A program made the position numbers and the translations under genes. DNA of 64,000 bases, taken from positions 46,241,420 through 46,305,419 of the forward strand of contig NC_044553.1 of the NCBI RefSeq assembly GCF_007565055.1, written 5' to 3'. Position 1 is the stretch's first letter, and every line of letters begins with the position of its first letter. The notes beneath the pieces were generated by a model. It worked only from the letters and a program-made list of their open reading frames with translations, was not told the origin of the DNA and did no database searches. The stretch is from Rhinopithecus roxellana. Its lineage: Eukaryota > Chordata > Mammalia > Primates > Cercopithecidae. Shown in pieces: positions 56,376-64,000 of the stretch.

Positions 56376-56971
56376 TGGCAGTATCTTTATGTCTCATGTT
56401 TTATGTTTCATTATACATTTCAGGATCCAGGCTTCCTTACCAGAAATATTAGACACTTGTGCAGTATGCCCCTGTGACTTGTAGTGCTGCCACCCTACCA
56501 AAAAAGAACTGACTCCCAGATACTGTTCAGGCTTGTGAGGTTAGATACACCCTTCATTTTGCTATTGGCAGTGATGATAACAGAGTCATAGCTAGAGCAG
56601 TATACTCTATAACATATTGAACTTCACCCAGTTTGTATTGACAGGAGTTGTAAGTTGATGCTGTATTTCTCTTTGATGACTAATATTTAAGGATTTCAGC
56701 ATACTTTAACAAGACAGATGAGAAAATCATTAAGTTCATTGAGAAATTGAAACCTGTTAATTGAGAGAGGTTTAACTTACCTGTTTCCAAAAGCAGAATA
56801 TCTGATATTAGAGTTTAGGGGGCTGAAACATCCAGCTACCAAACTCCAGTCCACCATAATAGAGGAAAGTTTGTAGAATTCTTGGCTTTGATAGGTTTTA
56901 TGCTAAAGAAATTTGGTCCTTTGTTTTTATACTTCAAACTTTTGTGGGAACAGTTTTGTATGCCCTTCTTT
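56376..56971. other. Unique intronic sequence, nothing recognised
   Basis: About 600 bases. An acceptor-like TTATACATTTCAG ends near 56423 but no coding exon follows. Confidence 0.35.
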
Positions 56972-57211
56972 TTTGTTGTTTTAATTTTTATTTTTTAAAT
57001 TTCAGTAGGTTTTGGGGAACAGGTGGTGTTTGGTTACATGAATAAGTTCTTTAGTGGTGATTTCTGAGATTTTGGTGCACCCATCACCTGAGTCATGTAT
57101 ACTGTACCTAATGTGTAGTCTTTTATCCCTCACCTCACTTTCCACCCTTTCCCCCAAAGTCCATTGTATCATTCTTATGCCTCTGTGTCCTCATAGATTA
57201 GATCCTAGATT
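56972..57211 (-). mobile_element. 5'-truncated L1 3' end, antisense
   Basis: Poly(T)-rich start, then GTAGGTTTTGGGGAACAGGTGG, GGTTACATGAATAAGTTC and CACCTCACTTTCCACCC: the last 240 bases of an L1PB/L1MA-like element. ATGCCCTTCT lies just before it and ATGCCCTGCC just after, a probable duplication. Confidence 0.87.
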
Positions 57212-57222
57212 TTATGCCCTGC

Positions 57223-57523
57223 CTTTTTTTGTTTGTTTGTTTGAGACGAAGTCTTGCTCTGTTGCCCAGGCTGGAGTGCAGTGATGTGATCTCGACTCAC
57301 TGCAAATTCCGCCTCCTAGGTTCAAGTGATTCTTCTGCCTCAGCCTCCCCAGTAGCTGGGATTACAGGTGGGTGCCACCATGCCTGGCTAATTTTTGTAT
57401 TTTTAGTACAGACAGGGTTTTGTTTTGTTGACCAGGCTGATCTTGAACTCCTGACTTCAAGTGATTCACCTGCCTCCGCCTCCCGAAGTGTTGGGTTTAT
57501 AGGTGTGAACCACCACGCCTGGC
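57223..57523 (-). mobile_element. AluS, antisense
   Basis: Full-length AluS. TTATGCCCT occurs at 57212-57220 and again from 57524, its target-site duplication, at the edge of the L1 fragment. Confidence 0.92.
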
Positions 57524-57624
57524 TTATGCCCTTCTGGGTCTCAAAGATTTCATTTATTTTTAGGTATAAGAGAAGGTCTTAAATGTTATGCCTTATGTAT
57601 GTAACTGCTCCTTTAGGAAAGTAA

Positions 57625-57810
57625 TTAATAACAGCCACTATGCCATGTGCTTTGTTAGGTACTCTCATGTTATGGAGAGTTATGGAATTTTATGAGGTGA
57701 GCACTATTATTATTCCAATTTTATAGACTAGAAACAGTTTTAGAGAGTAGTTTGGCCAAGATTACGTAGTGGCAGAGTCAATCAAGACTGTAACTCACTG
57801 ATCCCTAGAT
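57625..57810 (-). mobile_element. MIR, antisense
   Basis: TGTGCTTTGTTAGGTACTC, TTATTATTCCAATTTTATAGAC and ATTACGTAGTGGCAGAGTCA in order are MIR in reverse. Confidence 0.72.
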
Positions 57811-57945
57811 GGAAAATCTACATCACTGTTTATCACTCAGTATCCATTGAATATTTCATTTTCCATAATGTTTTCACATGTTTCTTAGATTTACTGTAGC
57901 TTTTTGGTTATTACTATGCCTTCATTTTCTCTAGCTTCTTACAAT

Positions 57946-58221
57946 TTTTTTTTCTTTTGAGTCAGAGTTTCTCTCTGTCACCCAGGCTGAAGTATAGTGA
58001 CGTGATCTCACCTCACTGCAACCTTGCCTCCCAGGTTCCAGCGATCCTGCCGCCTCAGCCTCCCGAGTAGCTGGAACTACAGGCACGTGCCACCATGCAT
58101 GGCTAATTTTTGTATTTTTAGTTGAGATGGGGTTCACCATGTTGGCCAGACTGGTCTCGCACTCCTGACCTCAAGTGATTCCCCCGCCTTGGTCTCCCAA
58201 AGTGCTGGGATTGCAAGCATA
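57946..58221 (-). mobile_element. AluS, antisense, head truncated
   Basis: Alu ending at GCTGGGATTGCAAGCAT, without the last ~20 bases of the head. Confidence 0.88.
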
Positions 58222-59004
58222 AAATAAAAATATTTTATAAGACTAATTAACCTTGAAATTTTCCTCTTAGTGGTTTTGTCTGTTAGCTAGTTCTCTACCC
58301 TGTGTTTTGAGGTCTTTGTACTTAGAGGCGACAGAGAATTTTAACTTCATTCAGAGCAAGCCTTAGCTGAGATATTAAAATCATGTGAAAGTCTGTCTAA
58401 ATGTAAGCATGGTTCCATCTTTGCTTCTCAGTTCCTCTTTACCTGTCAGAGGAGATAGTTATCCTAGACAGACCTCCCAAAAGATAACTTTGACTTCCAG
58501 AATCTGACAGTTCTATTCTACATTTAACTGTGTTTTCATTCCTTTTTATAGCATGAGCAGTAATACCCAGACCAACATGGAATGGAGGATGTCCCTTAAT
58601 CTCCTCAAATGGATATCCCTTGTGCAGTCCTCTTTTAGCAAGTCATTGTTTCTGTGGATATCTGTTTAAGTTAAGGAGTATAGTGAACATCTTTGGATTT
58701 AAGTTGTTTAACCTCTTCACACTCCATATAAATCATTCTTCCAGTGTCTTTTAAATGCAGCCAAAAGACTGACCAAAGTGACATTGGCAAATAATAGGAA
58801 ACTTCTCATTATATCAGCATAGACACATCCAATAAGGAGATTGCCTGTTCTTCCTTCTCTCTACCTAGAGGGTATCTAGGTTTTACTTTGGATCTGAGAA
58901 AAGTAAGGAGAAATTCTGAGCTGCTTAATGCAAAAGTATGAACAGATCTACTGTGTTCTGGTGGATTCCCTCGATGACAGAGAATCTGTGAAAGTGAGGA
59001 AATG
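58222..59004. other. Unique intronic sequence, nothing recognised
   Basis: About 780 bases of ordinary composition. No repeat or exon signature seen. Confidence 0.4.
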
Positions 59005-59307
59005 GGCTGGGCACGGTGGCTCACGCCTGTAATTGCAGCATTTTGGGAGGCTGAGGCGGGAGGATCACCTGAGGTCAGGAGTTCGAGACCAGCCTGGCCA
59101 ACATGGTGAAACCCTGTCTCTACTAAAAATACAAAAAATTAGCTGGGCATGGTGGTACATGCCTGTAATCCTAGCTACTTGGGAGGCTGAGGCAGGAGAA
59201 TTGGTTGAACCCGGGAGGCGGAAGTTGCATTGAGCTGAGATCGCGCCATTGCACTCCAGCCTGGGGGACAGAGCGAGACTCAGTCTCAAAAAAATTAAAA
59301 AAGAGAA
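59005..59307 (+). mobile_element. AluS
   Basis: Full-length AluS. Target-site duplication AAGTGAGGAAAT on both sides. Confidence 0.93.
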
Positions 59308-59814
59308 AAAAGTGAGGAAATAGCATGTTAGTTTACACTGTTTTATAATTGAAAGAATTTGCTATTATTTTGGCATCAAATTGAATTTCCCATAAATTTT
59401 TGCATAAGTGCCACTGTTATAATTGTTTTCATGTAGGTCCTCTGTGTCTCTTGTTTAATTTCATACTAGATATTAAATCTTCTCATTCCTATTGTAAGTA
59501 GTGTTTTTTTTTTGTTATTTTGTAGTAGTTTCTAACTAGCTACTGTTTGTGTAAAGTCATTGATTTTCTGGGTGTTACTTATTTTTGGTAAATATATAAG
59601 TAACTGGCCTGTCTTACTGTTGCCAGTGGTTTTCTACTGTTGAGCTCATTTGTCAGTGTCATCTGCCAGTAATGAAAAAAATTACCTTCTTTTAAATATT
59701 TATGCCCATTCTCTTGTTTAAATGACTTGACTAGCCTTTCCAGAACAATGTTTTATAACAGTGAATACCTTTTTTTCTTCCGGATTTTAATGAGAATGCC
59801 TAGTGTTTCACTAC

Positions 59815-60119
59815 TTTTTTTTTTTTTTTCAAGACAGAGTCTCGCTCTGTCGCCCAGGCTGGAGTGCAGTGGCGCGATCTCGGCTCACTGCAAGCTCTGC
59901 CTGCCGGGTTTATGCCGTTCTCCTGCCTCAGCCTCCCAAGTAGCTGGAACTACAGGCGCCCGCCACCTCACCCGGCTAGTTTTTTTGTATTTTTTTTTTT
60001 TAGTAGAGACGGGGTTTCGCCGTGTTAGCCAGGATGGTCTTGATCTCCTGACCTCGTGATCCGCCCGTCTCGGCCTCCCAAAGTGCTGGGATTACAGGCT
60101 TGAGCCACCGCGCCCGGCC
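59815..60119 (-). mobile_element. AluY, cercopithecid-type, antisense
   Basis: Monkey-lineage AluY with TCACCCGGCTAGTTTTTTTG and GTTAGCCAGGATGG. The target word TGTTTCA is repeated on each side. Confidence 0.94.
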
Positions 60120-60679
60120 GTGTTTCAGTATTAATACGTCAGGTTTTTTTGCCCCGAATTATATATGCCGAACAAACCATGTCTGTGAGCTGAATCCTGC
60201 CAGTTTTCTAGTTTAAAGATTTACTTTATAACTTTGAGCCTTGAGACCTTAAGGGACATGAAGAGTGATCTTAATAGACTTTCTGGAAGATGCAACCACT
60301 TTCCTATTTAATATTTCCTATGCCCCAAGAAGTAACATGTAGATCAGTTTACCAATAATATACAGGAAAAAGATCTTTTGGCTCCTTACTGTTCTTTTCT
60401 ATGGTCAGTTTCTGTGTTTTAAGGACCTGATCATCCCCAGTTATATGGTAAACATCTTGTGGCTCCAGAATACCTGAAAAAGGAAATTGGACAATAGTAA
60501 ATGTTCAAGAAATCTTAGGTATTGTTTTCCTAATTTAGTTACTACTATTCTCATTCTGCGTATTTTCTTTTCTATCTCAGCTATTGGTGTCACCATATTC
60601 TCAGTTACCTAAGCTAGAAATATAGCAGTTGTGTTTCCTTCCTTCCTTTTACCCATTCTTTTTACAGATTAAGGCAATT

Positions 60680-60900
60680 TAAAAAAATGCTAATTGAGTG
60701 CCTACTATGTGCCAGTCAACTGTTTTCATTGCTGGAGATCTGCCTAGATGAGATTTCCACTTCCTTGGAACTTACATTCTTTTGAGACGCTTTGTGTAAT
60801 AAATAGGCTAACAAGATCTTTTCAGTTAGTAGCAAGTACTTTATGAAAGACAGAATATGAGTTTGAGTGATGAGGAAGAGAGGGTGATTTTTTAAATGAA
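60680..60900 (-). mobile_element. L2-like ancient LINE relic
   Basis: GAGTGCCTACTATGTGCCAG and GGAACTTACATTCTTTTGAG in order resemble the other ancient LINE relics in the window. Confidence 0.5.
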
Positions 60901-61492
60901 GTGTGTTTTAGTTCAGATTCTCTGAGAAGCAGATGCCAACATAGGATTAAATATTCTTCTTTTACATATTTATGCCCATTCTCTTGAGTGACTTTACTAG
61001 CCTTTCCAGGATAGTGTTTTGTAACAATATGTCTTTTGAATTATTTTGGTGGTAAAATGTACATAACATAAAATTATCATTTTTAAGTTTATAATTTGGC
61101 ATTAAGTACGTTGACATTGTTATGCAACATTTCTATCCATTTTCACAACTTTTTATCTTCCCTGACTGAAACTCTGTAACCACTAAACACTAACTCATTT
61201 TCTCCCCCTCCCTCAGGCCCTCACAACCACCATTTTATTTTCTGTCTATGAATTTGATTACTCTGGGTAATTCATATAAGTGGAATCATACAATATTTGT
61301 CTTATTGTGTCTTCTTATTTCACTTAGCATAATGTCTTCAAGATTCATCCATGTTGTAATGCGTCAGGGTTTCCTTTTTAAGGCTGAATACTATTTCATT
61401 GTACATGTATATCACATTTGTTTATCTTTTCATCACTTCAGTGGACACTTGGAATGCTTCCACCTTTTGGTTTTTGCAAATAATGCTGTTAT

Positions 61493-61555
61493 GATCCGCC
61501 CTCCTCGGCCTCCCAAAGTGCTGGGATGACAGGCATGAGGCACTACACCCAGCCA
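61493..61555 (-). mobile_element. Alu head fragment, antisense, no poly(A)
   Basis: Sixty-three bases, GATCCGCCCTCCTCGGCCTC to CACCCAGCC: only the 5' head of an Alu, joined directly to L1M sequence (ATAATGCTGTTAT). Confidence 0.85.
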
Positions 61556-62095
61556 GAAATCAAGTTTATCTTACAGTTTCATAGCAGTTATCCTGAGTAT
61601 AACTTTCTCCTATGTACTAGGAAAGGTAGTAAGTTTATCAAGGGTCACACTCTTCTTTTCATAATTGAGTACATTGTTAGGTTGTGTACTCCTAGCAGAA
61701 ATCTCTTGAGAAATTTTAGTATGAGTTAATGCACTTAAGGGTCCAGAGTGATACTTTTGAGGGAAAATATGTTTCTTGCTAATGAAATTTTGACTATTTA
61801 GATATGTAACAAAACATTATTGTCTGTATTATCTAGATATGAGTAGTAGTAGTTATAGGTAGCAGAAGAGAATATTCTGTCAGGCATTTGGTTTAATACA
61901 CTTACGCTGGCACATAGAAAAATAAATAAGATAATTAAAAATTTAATACACACCCCAAGTGATATCCCTGTAGTACAAGTATTATTTTTTTCACTTAATT
62001 ATATGAAAAAGATAGTTAAATGGTGGACATATTTCTAGTTGATTTTCTGATAATCTCTAAAACTGTTGTAGAAAAATGCCAAGTCATCTATGGCT
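61556..62095. other. AT-rich unique intronic sequence
   Basis: About 540 bases, nothing recognised. Confidence 0.4.
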
Positions 62096-62390
62096 TTTTT
62101 TTTCTTTTGAGACGGAATTTCGCTCTTGTTACCCAGGCAGGAGTGCAATGGCATGATCTTGGCTCACTGCAACCTCTACCTTGCAGGTTCAAGCAATTCT
62201 TCTGCCTCAGCCTCCTGAGTAGCTGGGATTACAGGCATGTGCCAACACGCCTGGTTAACTTTGCATTTTTGATAGAGACGGGTTTTTTCCATGTTGGTCA
62301 GGCTGGTCTCGAACTCCCAACCTCAGGTGATCCGCCTGCCTCGGCCTCCCAAAGCGCTGGGATTATAGGTGTGAGCCACTGTGCCTGGCC
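62096..62390 (-). mobile_element. AluS, antisense
   Basis: Full-length AluS. Flanking GGCTTTTT repeated on both sides. Confidence 0.92.
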
Positions 62391-63759
62391 GGCTTTTTAA
62401 ATTTCTTTTAAAAATCTTGTTTCTTTAGAGTCATGTAAGCAATCATTACATTTTGATTTACAGTTGAAGCAAGTATTCATATTTATAATCGGTAGTGAAG
62501 CATCATACCAATAATAGTGTATCACAGTTTAGAAGTAGAGTTCCTCAGAGTTGTATGGGTAGTCTTCATGGGTTTGTCCTCCTTTTGCTCACGTAAACTT
62601 GTTCACATAAAATGTGAATCCCAACCCTAAATTTTAGTTTTGAAAGTTAGTATTTTTTTTTAGCTGTTGTATTTTCTTAGTGCAAGGTTTACCAATAGTG
62701 GTGTTTTCTACACTAGTATCAGGAGTAATTAGCGTGAAGTCATCATGACATAGTAATAAAATGATTGGATCGATGTACACAAAGAGGGACTAGTATTATG
62801 GTTTCACTATTAAAGTATTGTATAACAGGAAGCCATTTATAATGTCACCAAGGAGATATATCTTGTACACATTTGCCTCCTTTGTAAATTAGATCAGCCA
62901 ATAATTTTTACAAAAATAAAAGACTAGAATACGGTTTTATCAAATAGCAAATCATTGAGAATATTATCTGTTATATTTGCCGCTTTTTAAGTTAAGTGCA
63001 ATACTTGTGTCTCTTTTTGAACTTTCCTCTTCTCAGTTCAAAATACAGCCTGATACAATACAGCAATGGATTTTAGAAAAAAGCATTTAGAACATGATAC
63101 AATACAGCGATGGATTTTAGAAAAAAAAAAAAAAAATAGTGTGAATTACTCCCTGGGTGGGAACCTCTTAGTTATATGGGATGCTAATTTTGCATTTAAT
63201 GACTGCATGACATGGTAACTCAGAGAACAGTTACAGGCACACACCACAGCATACACCAAACCACTCCTCCTTGCTCCCCTCTGCTCTTTTCTCATTGGAC
63301 AGACTAAATTGACCAAAAATCAGAGCAGATTTAACCATAAAGAGTTGATTGCGCTGTTTTGGCTTTGGGACATGAAATGATGGAAAAGAAATTGGGTTTA
63401 GTTAATTGTGCTATGAATCGCTTCTTTGTAAATTAATGTACATGGCTTCATGTTCTCAGAATTTGTCTGTTTTTTGGCAAATTTTCATTGCCTCTCATGA
63501 TCTCCATTATGAACATGAGGACTTAGTAATTATGGATGAGGAGTCTAATTTTTAAATCTTCAGCCAGTAAAGACTCCAAGATCTCCTCCTCTGAAATCCA
63601 CCAGAACATAACTGTGACATGGATTTCTGGAAGAACCGCAGCTGTTTCCAAGATACATCATGAGACTTCTGTTGCTGATGGAGTCTATATAGTTATCTGA
63701 TGCCCAGAAATCTTGATACTTTTCCTCTTGACTTTTTCACTTTTTTTTAAACCTCTTGA
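62391..63759. other. Longest transposon-free stretch: unique intronic sequence
   Basis: About 1.37 kb with no Alu, L1 or LTR that I recognise. It contains a 44-base tandem duplication (63051-63130) and an A-run. No open frame or exon is supported, but the lack of insertions might reflect constraint. Confidence 0.4.
63051..63130 (+). repeat. 44-bp tandem duplication
   Basis: TGATACAATACAGCAATGG at 63051 recurs as TGATACAATACAGCGATGG at 63095, followed by the same GATTTTAGAAAAAA. One substitution separates the copies; the second ends in a longer A-run. Confidence 0.92.
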
Positions 63760-63888
63760 CTTTCTGGCAGGAGTTTTATTGGGATATAATTTCATTGGGT
63801 TTTTAGTATATTCACAGAGTTGCATAGCTGGCACCACAATCAATTGTAGAACATTTTCAGTTCACTAAAAAGAAAAGAAATTCTATAC
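63760..63888 (-). mobile_element. L1M-like fragment, antisense
   Basis: AGTTTTATTGGGATATAATTTC and GTTGCATAGCTGGCACCAC are phrases from an L1M 3' region in reverse. Confidence 0.6.
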
Positions 63889-64000
63889 CTTTTTTTTTTC
63901 CTCCGGGAGACAGAGTCTTGCTCTGTCGCCCAGGCTGGAGTGCAATGGCGCGATCTCGGCTCTCTGCAACTTCTGCCTCCTGGATTCAAGCGATTCTCCT
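63889..64000 (-). mobile_element. Alu, antisense, cut by window end
   Basis: T-run interrupted by CCTCCG, then GAGACAGAGTCTTGCTCTG. Continues past the window edge. Confidence 0.9.

Larger units (their letters stand above)
59480..61492 (-). mobile_element. Old L1M remnant pieces, antisense
   Basis: Pieces at about 59500-59814, 60120-60170, 60955-61027 and 61030-61492 carry antisense L1M words. Examples are CATCTGCCAGTAATGAAAAA (59660), CCGGATTTTAATGAGAATGCC (59780), TAATTCATATAAGTGGAATC (61269) and GTGGACACTTGGAATGCTTCC (61441). The interval 60170-60955 holds unique DNA and an L2-like piece, so this may be more than one element. Confidence 0.55.

Noticed and set aside
56424..56520. Possible exon after TTATACATTTCAG
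   Set aside because: Stops in all frames within short distance and no clear donor; a chance acceptor match is more likely.

Overview
This window is primate nuclear DNA, most likely from an Old World monkey (cercopithecid). Dimeric Alu elements tile it throughout, which restricts it to primates. Several of the youngest-looking Alus (about 4443, 4927, 9157, 11950, 26963, 34681, 59815) carry an AluY variant typical of macaque/baboon-lineage genomes: a left arm reading CTCAAGCCTG, then GGCCGAGACGGG, a right arm beginning CTAGCCGGGCGAGGTGG, and GATCCGGCCACTGC near the end. Nothing bacterial, viral-genomic, CRISPR or plasmid-like is present. The long open frames are either retrotransposon remnants or chance readings through Alus.

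The only gene-like landmark is a CpG island at about 17740-18690. It contains a GC box, two (GGC)n tracts, a palindromic GCGC motif and good splice-donor matches on the + strand (18276/18277 and 18608/18609). I read it as the promoter and first exon(s) of an unidentified + strand gene whose long first intron fills the rest of the window; an antisense partner is possible. I could not recognise the gene, and I saw no convincing multi-codon coding exon elsewhere.

Layout. 1-2670: antisense old L1 (L1M) carrying four Alus. 2681-14160: Alu-dense DNA with HAL1/L1M remnants (about 4130-6210 and 6765-7065) and a 46-bp perfect palindrome at 6027-6072. 14230-16200: L2-like and hAT remnants. 16429-17031: a tandem Alu pair. 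17740-18690: CpG island. 18700-27830: putative intron with MIR/L2/L1M relics and Alus. 27834-37503: one ancient hAT (Zaphod-like) DNA transposon. It has been split by an AluS, a full-length antisense L1 (28428-34613, with both ORFs broken), an AluY, an L1 3' fragment, an Alu, a solo MST LTR (36477-36870) and two further Alus. 38567-38953: a Tigger-type MITE (MER44-like) with intact TIRs and TA duplication. 39350-47310: L2, MIR and L1M relics with Alus. 47303-47707: MLT1 LTR. 48163-48346: a 63-bp tandem repeat. 52748-53262: a second hAT MITE. 56972-57216 and 59500-61490: L1 fragments. 62391-63760: apparently unique sequence.

The sequence reads mainly as a stratigraphy of transposition: L2/MIR, DNA transposons and L1M/HAL1 are oldest, then MaLR LTRs, AluJ, AluS and the full-length L1, then cercopithecid AluY. 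Family names were assigned by recognition of consensus features without a database search, so subfamily labels are approximate and Alu ends are good to a few bases. No previously undescribed biological system is visible. The most interesting items are the nested hAT/L1 complex, the template-switch-like palindrome, the unidentified CpG-island promoter and several local duplications.
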